A DNA stretch of 64,000 nucleotides from Bursaphelenchus xylophilus (Eukaryota; Nematoda; Chromadorea; Rhabditida; Aphelenchoididae): the NCBI GenBank assembly GCA_904066235.2, contig CAJFCV020000003.1, positions 8,494,001 to 8,558,000 of the forward strand. The letters are read 5' to 3'. Both the position numbers and the translations under genes were made by a program. The notes under the pieces were generated by a model that did no database searches, was not told where the DNA came from, and saw nothing but the letters and a program-made list of their open reading frames with translations. The first letter of the stretch is position 1. Every line of letters begins with the position of its first letter. Below, in pieces: positions 1-13,417 of the stretch.

Positions 1-1045
1 GCCAAAAACATAACATAGAGGGTCAAAAGAACTCCAGATCCGCAGTTAAACAGCTCGAAAGCTATGTGTTCAGACATATTAAGCTAAGATGGAATGAACT
101 GACTACAATTGCGAAAGTAATTTACACGGTATTATGAAGATTAGGGCTTTCATATTCTAATTCACTTGGTTAAACAAGGAAATAATTAGTGAAAATCGTA
201 TTAATGGCGTCATAAAGTCCGCTGAATTTTTCTTCGAACACGCCGCGGCGACTAGCGACATGCACTTTCACTCGAGCTCACTTCTATTTTCTCGCGCAAC
301 ACCCGCGACAAATGTGTCGGGACGTCGAAACTTTATGATGCGAATAATACAAATGAGTCTAATCGTAAACAAGTCGTCTGTAACGAATTTATTTACCACG
401 GCAGCATAAATGTAAAAAATGAAAAACACGAGCCTTTCTTTCAAAACAGAATACTCCGATACTTTGTGACCGTAAGGGTTGGTCATAATAGCGATAAGCC
501 GAGTTGTGGAAAATACCAGGGTCTGAAAGCCTTTATAAGATAAATTAGGGATAAAAAAGATAATTACCATGGATTTGCCGCCTTCGAAGAAATCGTATGT
601 ATAATAGAAGGATGCACATAATCGACAGTGCTGCGACGTTTATGGACAACTTTTAAGAAGTTTAAACAAGAACCCAGCTATTCAAACCTTTAAAAAATTT
701 AGTTAAAAATATTATAATCTCGTTAAACTTCCATTCGCCGCAATGCCTGGGACAGTTCGACAATTCCAGACGTCGACGTGACAATAAATGGCAATAAAAT
801 GTTGAATATTACTATGCATGAAGCCTCTACACCTTGTTCCTATTGTGGAGAAGATAGTATAGACCAAAATTTCAGGAACAAAGTTTAAAGGCGATTTTCG
901 ACTGCGGCAAGGACAAGCTGGAAGAAATGACAGCATGAACATGGAATCTGTTTCCCGGAAGAATATGGTCGACTTAAGTCACTGCACTTTAAATAAACTA
1001 TTGATTTTTTGAAAGCCTTATTTCCTGATCGAATAAAATATTTAG
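1..1045. other. No supported gene
   Basis: The only notable signal is an open minus-strand stretch (about 520 down to 268) preceded by an intron-like segment (GT near 570, TTTCAG near 523). It encodes a partly hydrophobic peptide containing TTRLIAIMTNPYG, which faintly resembles the TM3/second-loop region of nematode 7TM receptors. I could not link it to flanking exons in a consistent phase. It may be a receptor fragment or chance. Confidence 0.3.
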
Positions 1046-1055
1046 TTTATTTATT
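1046..1055 (-). terminator. Overlapping polyadenylation signals
   Basis: Two overlapping AATAAA hexamers on the minus strand (1050-1055 and 1046-1051) lie about 40 bp beyond the predicted stop codon at 1092-1094. This supports the three-exon model of the upstream Pro/Gln-rich gene. Confidence 0.6.
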
Positions 1056-1091
1056 TACAACGTAACCATGAATACTTTACTGATAATTTAT

Positions 1092-2503
1092 CTATTGAAG
1101 TTCTTTCTTCACTTTTCGAACTATTTTTCGACATTTTTCTGCGCCATCTTCAGCAATCCTAGCTTCTTGAATGATAATCCGAGCGGGAACAAGCCGGAAA
1201 ATGTATGGTTTCTGGATGAATTGACAAGTGTAAGAGAGCACGTTGCTACAGCTGATCTGCTCTTGGACTAGGCCACTGCGACAGTCCTCTTCTTCACTGA
1301 AAAGGGGTAATTGTAAACTTGTCTCTTGTTGAAGCTACAGGAAACTTTAAAAGAAGTAGATCTCAAAGGATTTCGCAGGCCTTGAAGGCCTTGCAAATAA
1401 TGAAATAAAAGTCGTAAGGAATTTCTTACCTTGGAGACACCTGGAGTTTGTGGATCAGCCCATTAACTCTTGACCAATGATCAGCATCCTGTTTCTGAAT
1501 ACAATCTCCAAGACGGGCTGTCAGAAGGTCTGTCAACACCAGGTCCTTCCCATTCTTCCAAAGGTTGGCGGGGAACTTCAGTTTGAACTTTTCGGCCAAC
1601 TCGCGAGCATCGCGCTTACAGACTGCAAGGCAAGTATAAGTACAACAAGAGATACTGACGGTTTTATACTTAAGGCAAGCACTTACCATTGTCAGGATAA
1701 TCCTCTCTGAACCACAATTCCACTCGTTCGCGGCTAGACTGAGCTCTGACGAGCTGAACACTGTCTGGAACTGGGTTTGGCTGAACTTGTCGAGGTTGTT
1801 GAGATTCTGCCGGGAAGTTGGGCTGTGCCACTGGAGCTTGTGGGACTCCGGCAGCTTGAATTTGCTGTGGAAAGACGGGCTGTACTTGCTGAGCCTGCGG
1901 AAATCCTTGCGCTGGCTGCTGAACTTGTTGGCCTTGAGGGAATCCCTGTGGAGCCTGAGCAAAGTTCTGAGCTGGTTGTTGTGGCTGGGCAAATCCTTGT
2001 TGAACCTGCTGACCAGGTTGAGCAAATTGCTGTGCAAACTGTGGAGGCTGAGGAGGAGTAAAGCCAGGCTGGGAAGGCTGGAATCCACCAGGTTGTCCGA
2101 AAGCGGGCTGGCCGAATGGAGTTGGAGGCGCAAAAGTTGGGAACGTAAAAACTGGAGGAGGCGTAACTGGCTGCGCCGGAAATCCAGGCTGTGCAGCTGG
2201 GACCTGAGGAGTGGCAATATGCTGAGGTCGACCTCCAACAGTTGCCAAAGGCGCTGGAGCCTGGACTGGAGCGGGCGTAGCCACAGAGACTGTGGGAACG
2301 GCCTGGACGGGCTGATCAGCTCTATGCTTTTTGACCTGCTTCTCAATTTTTACAGGCTTTTCATCATTGGCTTCCTGGACTTCCACTGGTTCTTCCCATG
2401 GCAATTCTGGGTTCAGCTCAAATTTTGTGGCGGCAAATGATTTTTGAGCAGTTGAGGGGAGGATAGACGAGATTGAGAGGAGTATTACTAACCGCAGAAT
2501 CAT
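1092..2503 (-). CDS. Secreted Pro/Gln-rich protein with C-terminal Cys domain
   Basis: This is a three-exon gene: 2503-1687, 1622-1430 and 1296-1092 on the minus strand, 404 codons. The phases are consistent (1, then 2), with GTAAGT/GTAAGA donors and TTGCAG/TTTTCAG acceptors. The protein starts with a signal peptide (MILRLVILLSISSILPSTAQ). A long region rich in Pro, Gln, Ala and Phe follows (roughly residues 60-250), with repeated GFAQPQQ/GFPQ-like units. The C-terminal part of about 130 residues is a charged helical segment with six cysteines (in VCKRDARE, LGDCIQK, EDCRSG, ISCSNV, YTCQF and EKCRK). The last exon is easy to miss because exon 2 reads into a stop inside its own donor. A TTTCTAG acceptor-like tract lies about 20 bp upstream of the ATG and may be a trans-splice site. 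I do not recognise the family. An extracellular or cuticle/matrix role is inferred only from the signal peptide and composition. Confidence 0.75.
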
Positions 2504-5500
2504 CTTAAAATCGAGTGCGGCCTAGAAACTAAAAGATAACGTAATCTAGATTATAGAGAACGATGCAGAACGCGGATAAATTAGTTGGAGACACGATCAG
2601 AAAGGAAAAACCTAAACGAAATTCTTGCTAATGTTTTGGATTTAAATTTGAATACAGTGGTAAAAGATTACGCGAAGAGCAAGCTAAATTCATGGAGCCG
2701 TATGTCACCAATCCATCACTTTTTATATACTTGTTCCCTACATAAACCATGAGCACAACGGCACCCCATCTGCATAATAATCCCACAAATCGTTGAGAAA
2801 ACAAACTCCTTGGGATGAACAAGAGATCCAAGAGAATCGCCCCCTTCTTCTTTGCAGCCCCCAAAAAGAGGCAAACCTGATCAGCTACAGCGAACGCCGC
2901 TCGCTCGGAGGGAATCTTCTTCACGCCAGAAAAAAACCGCCGAGAAGTCAACGGAGATTGAGATTTTTCGAATCGGTCCCTCATGCCTCGATGAATGATT
3001 ACGTCGACGTGCGGAGAGGGGATGCGGAATTAGGTAATATGCATGGTAAAAATGTCGAAAACGGGAACTTGCAGCGGAAGTAAGGTGAAATAAGGCCAAT
3101 TAAAAATCTAGGGGAATAAACATGAGAAATATTTTAAAAAAGTCATCAAAGACAAATTAACCTTCAAATTATGAATTCTGAAGACAAAAACATCGACTTT
3201 AAAAGATCGTTGAATCACTGCGTTAAGATCGATGTTCGAAGATCAAAAAAAACGCCACTCTGAAAAGTGAAAACCAGCTTACAAAGAAACAATGGATATT
3301 CGAATTCACAGACTGTCGGAGAAATGGATGCCTGCTGGGCTGAAACTGTTTTATGGGAGCGTGGACTTGCAGGTTGGAGAGAATTTTTGAATATTTAAGG
3401 GTATTTTGAAACAAGACTTCTTAAAATTTTGCAAAAATATACTTCAATTGGGCCGTATACATTCCGAAAAAAATTCTTAAAAAGGCGCTTACATCTCGCT
3501 GGAACACCGATCTCTATACTATCACTGGCAAAAATACAATTTAACATTTGTACTGGAAATTGAACCCGTACTTTTACACTTCCCGTTTGGACAGTCATAG
3601 TGAAGGCCCACTTTACCAAGCATATCGAAAAAACAACACTAAGAACATACATACATACTACTTAGCAAGTAGCACGTCTCTGCAAAACAACCAACAACCA
3701 AACTCTCGATTCGAAAACATATCTGTCTGGTTAAAAAATGTGACATAGCCGTCGGCTAGTCAGTCGATAACGAAGAAGAAGAGAGCGAGAAATGTTGGAC
3801 GGAAGAGATCGGATATATCCATTCTCAGCGTCGCGTTGACGGGGTGATTAATTGATTGGCGAGGGTGTTTGGATAAGAAGAAGATGAACGGGCTTCTGGA
3901 GGTAGCCAGTGGAGAGTCACATTGAGTTTGTTGGGTGACTCTTGAAGAGGCTCAATCGTACACATCCAAATCGAATGGAATGTTATAAATGGGGTAAACT
4001 GGATACGAGGTGGGATTAAAAAGAAGGTTGAGAAACATTTTAGAGATAAAGCCGTGTCAAAAATAAGGATGTAAGTTTTCAACAGCTGCAGAAGTTTAAA
4101 TCAGGAAGCTAGAGCCATTATTAGCTCATGGGGAAAGTATCCTTGTCAGTATGCAAATCTTGACGAAACGGTAAGAGAACAAAGCCACTAAGGAGTATGT
4201 CAATTCTTGGCGCTTCGCAGAAGCAACAAAACATATAAATTGTCGCAGGAGCTTTATAAGACCATAGAAAATTTAAATTGACGTTTGCAATTGGAAATTA
4301 GAACATACAATGCAACTTTCTTTCATTAAAACTACAAAATGCGAAAGTGAAAGTAAACCCGATGGATTCAGAAAGCCTCGTAAGATTGTTCCGAACGATC
4401 CGTAAAGAGCTACAAAACGGCATTCAACGAGGGGCGCTTGTGTAAATCCGTCAAAAAAAGGAATAGAAAAAATCTGAAGAGGTTGGAAGAAGAGTTTAAA
4501 CGGAGGTTGTTTTTCGATTTGACGGCGTAAAAAATAATTACGGGCGGCAAAAGTTTTGGTGGGTGAATGACTGTGTAAAAGATGGTAAAAAATCTAATCA
4601 TAACTCATACATATGCAAAAAATAATTAATATATGTATGTGTGCATATATCATGTTTTGTTAAGATATTCTTAAACGCTTTTCAAATCGGCCTGCAACAA
4701 GTACAAATATAAGCTTTAAGTAATTTTTGAAGCTACTGTACCGATCTTGTTTTTACAACGACTCTTCTTACGTTCTACTGTGTAATTGCATAGAGTCCAG
4801 AGTACAATCCGCTTTTTCTAATCGTCATCAACGCTGCTGCAAGGTTTTTCTACACTAAATTTCCCACTATTGTTGCTGGAATGGTATTCCCAACAGATTG
4901 AAAAGGTCTTTGCAGCGTTTTTCAGACAAGACCTTGTTTTTTGTCGTAAGTTGAATATTTGTCTTGAAAATAAAGTAGAATGATTCTGGAGCGAAATGTT
5001 TGCCATAGCGAGCTTAAGGTTTAATTTGACAGTGTAAATTTTTCGTTTTTTTTCAAGCGGTTAAAGGGGTTTTTAAGGACCGAAATGTTGCCAATCTCTT
5101 CTTATAGTGGGGTTGCTGGGTTGCCTGTGTGAGTGGTAGTAGGGATTTTAGTTTAATTTCTTTGCTTTTCCTTTGGAGTGTGTAAATGAATTTTACACCA
5201 ATTTGCTTATTGAAAATGTTTAAAGGCATGGGTCCCAATGGGTTCAAATTCTGTGATGACAAAACAATCGATGGGCCTCTGTTGGGTTGCGGTGACAATG
5301 TAGACAGACGCAAAAGAGTATAGAGGAAATTTTTTTGGATGTCCAATAAAATAAGGCCCTTAATTTCTTCAAAAATAGTACAAGTTCAAAAGCGAAGCAT
5401 GGCACAGCGACTTCCATGTCCAATAACGTTTCAAAAGACATCCTTGTAACACTGTTGCTTCTAAATCTCTATTATCACATCTTTATTTGCCAGGGCTGTG

Positions 5501-6036
5501 AGCATCGCAAGACTGAGATTGTTTTTTAAGCTTAAAAGGTATTAATTATTCATGCGTAGATGTAGATATTGCGGTAAAGGCAGAAAACTTTTCTTGAATG
5601 ACCGTTCTCAAAAGTGGTCATATGGAATTACAACGATATTTTAAACTTTGTAGCATGCAAAAAGTTTAAAACGCTACATTTCCCATATAAACCCTAATTA
5701 TTACAGTATTTTTTATTGTAAGGTGTTTGAAGAGAAAATGCCATTTGCTTAAATTATGCATGCTTTACGACAAAATTTAAACTTTGTTTCTTTTGCTTCC
5801 AAAATTAGCTACTTTCCGCCTACATTTTTAATTGAAATCCATTAGTCATTACCGCATTTATCCATTACTTTCCGGAAACTTTCCAAACAATTCCGCACAT
5901 CCATAAAGGCAAGAATTGGAAAAGCCATAAAAAGTGTTCCAAAAAATGAGCTGCCCAATTGGCTGTTGGGCATACTTACGATCGGCTTAATTGTTTTTCT
6001 TATTTTGTAATTTTTTCTTTGTGTTTTTCATAAACA

Positions 6037-6110
6037 TGTGGGCTTGGTAGCTCTCTCTTTTGGTTGACCAATCTGTGGGCTTGGTAGCTCTCTCTTTTGG
6101 TTGACCAATC
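6037..6110. repeat. Perfect 37-bp tandem duplication
   Basis: Two identical adjacent 37-bp copies (6037-6073 and 6074-6110) begin with TGTGGGCTTGGTAGCTCTCT and end with TTGACCAATC. There are no mismatches, which suggests a recent duplication. Confidence 0.9.
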
Positions 6111-9100
6111 AGTTAGAAAACGAACATTCGTAATTTTGTTGCATTCAAATGCACTATTGGCGTAATGACTTCAAGTTTTTTCAGTTTCCGTTCGTATTCC
6201 ACGTGAGTGATGTCTAAATAGGGAGCTAATATAAAGGAGAGTTTGACAGAAGCGTTCTAAAAAAGCTTTTAAATTTGCGATGCTATAACAGTGATTTGAA
6301 AAGGTTAAAGATGTGTTAATTACAGTATTTAAGATAATTCAAAAAAATTCGAGGTTAGATCAAAGAGCAAAAGCAAAGATGGTGTTATGTAATAAAGTAA
6401 CTCTTTGGTGCGAGGCAGCATTGATACCGTAGACCATACTGGATCTCTGGACTTTAAACGGCGTTCTTTGAATCTTGCACTTCTATATATACGTTTGCAC
6501 ACGCAAAAAATACATATCTGCCCTCATCTTTTTTTTAAATTTCCCAGACGGCCCATAAAAGAACGTTGGGTGTTAATAAAACCCTACGGATCCTACCCAC
6601 TAGGCGCAAGTGTAATAAATCTTTCTTATAACAGTTTTTAGACAGTAATCTAATTTTGAGCTCATTTAGAAAACGTACTTGACGAAGGGCTCTCTAAAAG
6701 GTGGCCAATTGAAGAAAGGCAGTTTAGTCAGTTGTATTTTTGAGCTGCCAATTCAAAGGATTATTGCCGTGCACAAGCGTGTATTTTTTCCGATGCGATT
6801 ACAATACTGATGAAAATTTAGCACAAGAAATTATTTTTAGAAATAACGGCAATTCCCCCTGCTGATCACGGTTATTGAAAAAAATCTCATCAGGGATGAC
6901 GTTAAATACATTTTCGGGCTTACAGAAGGCGTTGTTGAGAAATAAGCTGTTTCTTTTTTAAGCGGTAGTTTTTGAATGTTATGATCTTTATTTTGAAGCT
7001 AAAGAAATCTTTTGCCTAACGTCTCGTCGATTTTTTTTTTGAAATTTTCCTTACTTAATACGCATTTTATTCCGTTCCACTCTGTTTTAGTATGCAACTT
7101 GTTTCACGGATCGTCGGCAATGTGCTGTTTGGACATAATGAGCACGTTCCACATCTATTATGGTCAATAAAACAATTTTTTGGAACTTTGACTAAAGCGT
7201 CATAGACTTTTCCGGATAAGGAAATAAAATTTCAAACAAAGTTGAGAGCGCCAACGTATTATTAGTTCGATAATTCCGTAAAAATTATTGCGCCTAATGT
7301 TTACAGTTTTTGTCAAGAACCTAGTATGTTTCATTACCGCCATACGTATTTAGCCCTTGGTTTTTGTCAATTCAACTTCGACTTGGGTGGCCAAGAGTAC
7401 GTGGTCTTATCTGGCAATACAACAAAAAAAACGGCTGTCGAGAACAAGATGGATAATTGCCGCGTATTTTAAGACACCTTAATGTTCGATAAATTACATA
7501 TTGGTTGAACAAGATGTCCGGGAACGTAGGGTTGATGACTGGTGTTGAAATGTTTCGTTTTTACAGTAGCAGACGGATGCTAGAATTGGGAATTTTTAGG
7601 CAAGGTTATATGGAAAATGATGCTCAGGGTTTAGTGAAGATGAGCGCAAATTTAGGCTATTTTTTCAAGATATTCGCGAGGTTTCTGGCTCACGTGGTCC
7701 TATCAATTGCAGCAGAAAACAAAGGCGGATTTTGTCAATTTTCCCAATTCGTTTAGAATATCCTGGTCACTTGCGGATCCTACGGATTTTTGGGAATATT
7801 TCCTCCTCAAACATTTCAGAGAAACCCGAGATTTTTACTCTAGAAAATTGATGAAAACTTGACACTTGCTTATGAGTTTGTGAGTAAAAACTTTGAACCT
7901 TGTTTCTACCGGAGATGACAATATTTCTGCAAAAATTTTGGAGCATACTTTTTTGGGGTTAAAGACCACCGCTATTGTCTTGATAACGTGTTCATGAAAA
8001 TTAGTTGTTAGATTACATATCCGATTTTTAGATTGAAGAATGAAATTAAATGTGTCCCAAGGTTTCTTCGACATCCTTACATCTCGTCCCGTCATGGAAT
8101 CAGTAGGTTAATCATTCCATTGTTTCTTCGGCTTGTATTCCCGTAGCGCTTGTTTTGTGTAATCCGTTGCCAAATCGTATGTTTTGTTTCCAGATCTTTT
8201 CATAAGAGCTTCCGTTTTTTGTTATTTATCAAAGGAATGCTACTGAGAAAAATCATCAATTTTCAAAAAAATAATTTCGACATCTTTCTTTGGTCACTTT
8301 GTAGTGCCGCTAACCTGCTCGACAATGATCTTCTGCATAATGAAGCCTGTTTTAACGGACTATCCGAGAGGCGTACAAAAGCAGTTATAGACATAAATTA
8401 ATTCCGTGAACATAGCTTCTAAGTATAACAAACAAAATTTTTGGTCTCTTGCAATTGCGTTTTTCTTCTGAATTGTTGCACTGCCCTGTTTACACCCCAG
8501 CTTTGCAGATCGTTTTCTAAGCTGGCAAAAAAGTGTAACAACTTTTTATTCACTTGTCGTTACACAGCTCCCAGATTGCAAATGTCGTACGGCATTCGGC
8601 TTCATTATTTTCTCATCGACTCACGATTTTGGATCTCGGAAAAATATAGAACGCAACATTTAGTTTGGCGTGCCACGAGGAGCGCGAAATGATCCTTGAA
8701 TGTTGCCTTTACGTAGCCCTTTGATTACCGGTTCCGTGCCAAATATATCAAGATCCATTTCTGTAGAATTATATTACGCTTTATAACCGTATAAACGTCA
8801 TTCTGAGTGAGTATAATGATGTACGTAGCAGCTACAATTACGGGTTGAGGAGGGAAAATTACGGAACTTTTGGAAGTTTTTTACTTTGAAAATTAGTGCA
8901 TTTTAGAAATTGCAAAAAAATTGTAAAAAAGCACATGCTCTCCGGGCGTAATTATTTTCGTCTCTAGAGATGTGACGACTGCACTATTTTACATATACAT
9001 GTCTTGTAATCTACCGTAGGTTACAAGTGAAGGAATTTGAAAGATAATTAGCATAATTATTATAACTTATCACGCTAGGTACAAAGGATGTATTATAATT

Positions 9101-9334
9101 ATTCCGTCATTTTAATTTTTTTGTAGGCTAAGACTCAAAGAACGGGTTCTGCTTACTGTAACTGTGTCACTAATTATGCAAGTCTAAAATTATTGCAAGT
9201 AATCGTATATGTATATAAAGAATGAAAAGTAGATTTTGTGTTGACTTGTCAAATTTCTGAATTTCAAGCAAGCCGAAATATTCTTGAATCGATGTATATA
9301 TTTACAACAGACACGCGCGACTTAAAAGTACCAA

Positions 9335-9405
9335 TATTATATTTACATATAGTACAAATATTATATTACCCAAATACATATTATATGTAAATATAATACA
9401 TGTAC
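9335..9405. repeat. AT-rich imperfect palindrome
   Basis: TATTATATTTACATATA on the left is matched by TATATGTAAATATAATA on the right, with a short spacer containing an extra ATATTATATT copy. It could form a hairpin. It is probably simple-sequence evolution or the remnant of a small inverted-repeat element. Confidence 0.5.
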
Positions 9406-10040
9406 TTTGAGCACTATGCTTATTTCTGAATTGACTAGTCTGGCTATTGTTTCTTCTTTACGACTCTGTATTATCTTACATACTATACGAATTCAGAACA
9501 CACTTTTTAATCTATAAAATTTTTTTATATTATTTCAAAATGAATTCCAATTTTCTGTCGTTCTCAGTTTACTGTATGTCATGCATTCATGTCAAGGACT
9601 TCCTCCGTTTTATTTTTTATTACATAGTTTTTTTAAGTGCCATCCGTGTTCTACTACACATTAATCAGGAACGCATAGAGACGTGTGTATTTTTTACAAC
9701 ACATGCCTTATAAAAACTACAAATGTCTCGTAAAGAGCAAGGTTCATCAAAGACAAATAATAGTAACTTACGCAGTCAAAAAGTTGCAATTGTCGTAGCG
9801 GAAATGGTAACTGCCAAGAAAGAGGAAAAAAATTACTGGTTGTATATTTAATAAATTGATTCTTTTACTGTCTAATTAGGAACATGAAATCTCCGAAAAT
9901 TGAAGGAAACTGGTAATTACATTATCTGTAGTATGCTTATTAGCTCACATGGGCTGGAAATATAATATATCAAATAAAATATTTTTTTGAGGAAACGCTC
10001 GCCTAAAACTGTCGCTCTGTCTTTCCTCAGTTGCTTCATT

Positions 10041-10186
10041 ATCAGTCTGTTGGGAAAATAACGGCGGATCGTGGTGCCCTGGAATCGCTCTGCGACTGAA
10101 AGCCGTGGCTGGGGATTTGGTGCGCGATAGCGGCGAGGCGAGGCATTTTACTGCGACAATCGCCGTTGTTTTCCCGGCAGACTGAT
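10041..10186. mobile_element. GC-rich palindromic MITE, copy 1
   Basis: The ends are inverted repeats of the form ATCAGTCTG(T/C)(T/C)GGGAAAA(T/C)AACGGCG. The interior is markedly more GC-rich than its surroundings (GGTGCGCGATAGCGGCGAGG) and the whole element can fold on itself. The same ends and interior recur at 55735-55892, and in degraded form at 54559-54710. It has no coding capacity, so it is a non-autonomous element of unassigned superfamily. Confidence 0.75.
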
Positions 10187-11142
10187 AGTTTTAGTTAAAA
10201 TTTCATAAAAAGACAGGTGACGTGGCCAACTTTAAGGTATGGCGGAAAAAAATCGTCATGCGGATAGTTTACAATTCTAAAACCGTTTCCGTTTCATTTT
10301 GCAAGCTCATACTTTGGTACCTTGGTTTTTCGAAAACGTACAGGTTTCTTGATGGCACTCAAATTTTACAACATGGATTTGAGAAAAAACTATTCGAACT
10401 GTCAACAACTCTTTGAATTGCAGACTGCAGTTCTACCACACACCTTGCGTATGAATCAAGTTTGGACGGGTTATTTAAACCTTCAGAATCAAGAAGGATT
10501 TTGCTGTATGAAGTATCATAGTAATGTCGGAGAATACTGTTGGTCTTGGTGGTCTCGAGAGCTCTTGCCGGTCTCGACCATATGCAAACCTTTCGAAAAT
10601 GCATAATTCTCTCATATTCATCGTTCCTCAAATCCATCTGAACTGTAATAATTTAGCATTTAGCATTTGGGCCTTTAAACCCCCAACTATTCTAGAGTTG
10701 GATTTACAGCATCTTACACTGGTTCCGGCCACTTTCATTTATTCTTGGATCTAAAAATTGACTGACTGTAACAAACATCCGATTCGTGGCACGCCCCGTT
10801 CCAAAACGCCTTTATAAACGCCCCAATCTTTTTTATTGCTTCAAAAGTGTTGCGATGTGAACGACATTAAAATGTTGAAGTTTACATTTTTTTTACTACT
10901 CGGAGTTTCAGCCAAGTTTTTTTTGACGAGCTTGGAGGAGGTGGGAGTTGTGATGCTTCTGCTTTAAAATAAATTTCTTAGAAACCTCTGGTCAAACATA
11001 CCATTAGTATTTTATTTCATAGATAGTATTGGTGATTAATGAATTTTGATTTTTAGCAACAGCTCTGTAATTTCTATCAGTCGTGTCGTTTTATATCGTC
11101 TATAAGATCCTTCTGTTATTATAATTTTTATTTTGCTTTCAG

Positions 11143-12401
11143 ATGAAATTTCACTTAATATTTGAACTGGGTAATGCGGTGCTGGGTTTTCTCTCTTCAT
11201 TGTACGTAATCTACCTGGCCTTATATTGCACCAGAAATCGGGATGTTCAAGTTTATCGAAAAATGCTAATACTCAATGCATTTATCGACCTGCTTTATGT
11301 CATCAGCACAACCATATCTGTACCGGTATGATCTTTGATTTTAACAACATTTCAGTTATAAAATATTTACATATACATATATGTTATAGAGTGACCTAAT
11401 CAAAGTTGTTTCAGAACGTGGTTTTCGCCTCTGATATTCTTTTTATCCTCTGGGAGAACCCTTTCGTAACTCGTCGACCATTCGATGTGTTCGCTTGCAT
11501 GATGATCCAAACTTATTTCATCTACTTTTCCGTTCTCATCCTACCAATCCAGTTTATTTATCGGTATAGCGTTGTTTCGTCAAACGGGTGCAAGTTCTCA
11601 ACGATACTCAAGATTCTAGCGTGCTGTATCACGTATCTACTGGTCCATTGTTCCTTTCTTTCCTACACATATCAAGCACCAAACGCGGGGTACGATAAAA
11701 TGCTGAGAGAAAAGGGAATCCCCGAAGAAGATTTGGTTTACGTCGCTGGAGACAAGGTAAGGAATTTTGAATATATTTTTTGTTGAGGAGACTTGAAGAT
11801 AAACCACATGTCTTTGAAAAATGTAATCTTAATTGATGACCAGTTTCATCGTAACCCACCTGGAACATCTCGCTGATAAAATCCTTTACCTGCCTTAACC
11901 GACTTTTATTTTCCATTTCAGCACGCCAATTGGTGGCTGCTCCCTCACTTCGGCAGTTGCATGTTGATGGTGATTGTGAGCTATACGGCCATCATCATTG
12001 TCTACATAAAGACTCAGAAAGTTCTCCGCCGATTTGAGATCCACATGACTGCTTCAACTCGGCAAGCACAACGCCAAATGACCAGGATCATCCTTCTGCA
12101 AGCCTTCTATCCCATTATTCTGCTCTGCTTCCCCAGTTTCTTCTTTGCCTTTGCTCCCATTATCAATTTCAAATCGGATTATTTGGGGATCGTCTGTGTC
12201 ATTAGCATCCATCTAACTCCGATTTTGAATTCAATGGCTGTCGTTTTGTGCGTTCCATCTTATCGACGGACAACTTGGCGATTCATTCTGTTAATATTTA
12301 ATCGTGATGCGGCTAAAGTGTCTTCTACCGAGACTTCGAACATCAAGAGTCTGACGAGAACGGCAAAACGAGGAGGGGGATCGGTTCAAACGACCGGATA
12401 G
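11143..12401 (+). CDS. Srd-like seven-transmembrane chemoreceptor, copy A
   Basis: Three exons (11143-11325, 11415-11756, 11922-12401), all phase 0, encode 334 residues, the usual length for the nematode Str/Srd superfamily. The protein is a succession of hydrophobic segments. Family hallmarks seen are VYRKMLILNA after TM1, an FIYRY motif after TM3, a loop ending VYVAGDK, the TM6 entry RQMTRIILLQAFYP, and PSYRR after TM7. By family knowledge these are G-protein-coupled odorant or pheromone receptors of sensory neurons. Assignment to Srd within the Str superfamily is by pattern, not by search. The ATG directly follows a TTGCTTTCAG tract, which is either a trans-splice acceptor or the end of an unseen 5' intron. 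A paralogue with identical exon boundaries lies 4.5 kb downstream. The tail is Ser/Thr- and Lys/Arg-rich. Confidence 0.85.
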
Positions 12402-12852
12402 ACATAAATCATGGCGAAAAATGTTGAAAAGTCTCATCTTGACGCAATTTTCTCGATGATCGTTCATGATTTTCACAAATCTGTGTAGCAAACTTGTAAA
12501 TATTCCAGATTTTACCATCATATCTCAAAATTTACTCTGTGTATCTCCTTGCACTTGAAAGAATCTCATCACGTATCAAAATTGAAAAAAATTGTCTGTA
12601 AGTTTTGAAACCGGCTCTGAAATTAATTTTGTTGCGACAACCGGTTCTTCAGTAAAAAAGTTGCCAATATTTTATAATTACTTAGTGCTTTTGGTCTTTC
12701 CATATTACCTATCATCATAAGACCTCTGTCTTCAAATGTTTTGTGTTTGCGATTTTTATCTGATCACAAAGCCACTCTTCTATTCCGATCTCCATTACGC
12801 ACCGTATTCACACCATTTCTTATACAGCAATAACTGTCCAATATTACTATAT

Positions 12853-12858
12853 AATAAA
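12853..12858 (+). terminator. Candidate polyadenylation signal, receptor A
   Basis: AATAAA lies about 450 bp after the stop codon of receptor A. The distance is long for a nematode 3' untranslated region and a non-canonical signal may be used instead. Confidence 0.35.
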
Positions 12859-13417
12859 CGTCTAAGGACTTTATCATGCCGTTATTACACAATGCCGATT
12901 TTTTACTAACGTATTCATTGTATATGGAGTCAACTTGCTGTAAAATTTGTAATCCATTTCATAATGACATTTGAATATTCATGAAATCTTTGCCAATGAC
13001 TGTGTTTGAAACTGCGGAAGTTTCCCATGCAAAAAGATTTTATATGGCATTGGAAATGGAAAGATTTAAATTTACGTGTATACATACATGAGGAGAAGAC
13101 ATCACCGCTTTCTAAGAATTTGGAATTGACGTATGATAATTGAAGAACATTTGTCAAACTAGATTTTAAAATAGCGTTTATTATTGTTAAAAATAATTTG
13201 TAGTTAATGAACTACATTCGGCTTAATGATGACTTCCTTCTTCGTGACAGCAGCGAAACATCTGCGGAGGGGTTCACTAATTTGTAACCTTTAGAGATCA
13301 ACCAGTTTGAAAAATTTTTGCGTGTGTTCGTTGCTTTGTCATGCCTAGGGTTTGAGTTTATATGGACTGATAGTGTCTAAAGAAGTACAGCCATGCCACG
13401 GATCAGTTACTCTTATA

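Larger units (their letters stand above)
2504..11142. other. Gene-poor AT-rich stretch
   Basis: I see no supported gene in 8.6 kb. Open frames are short (under 120 codons), lack coding character and lack paired splice signals. The first 600 bp upstream of the Pro/Gln-rich gene is presumably its promoter. Recognisable structure is limited to a 37-bp tandem duplication at 6037-6110, an AT-rich palindrome near 9.34-9.40 kb and a GC-rich MITE at 10041-10186. Confidence 0.6.

Noticed and set aside
268..570. Possible 7TM receptor exon on the minus strand
   Set aside because: Only one exon resembles a receptor loop. The adjoining exon joins in a different phase and no other TM exons are seen.
1426..2346. 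306-codon minus frame and 217-codon plus frame across the Pro/Gln-rich exon
   Set aside because: Shadows produced by the low-complexity repeats of the real exon. They lack the signal peptide, but the 3' part of the minus frame is used as exon 2 of that gene.
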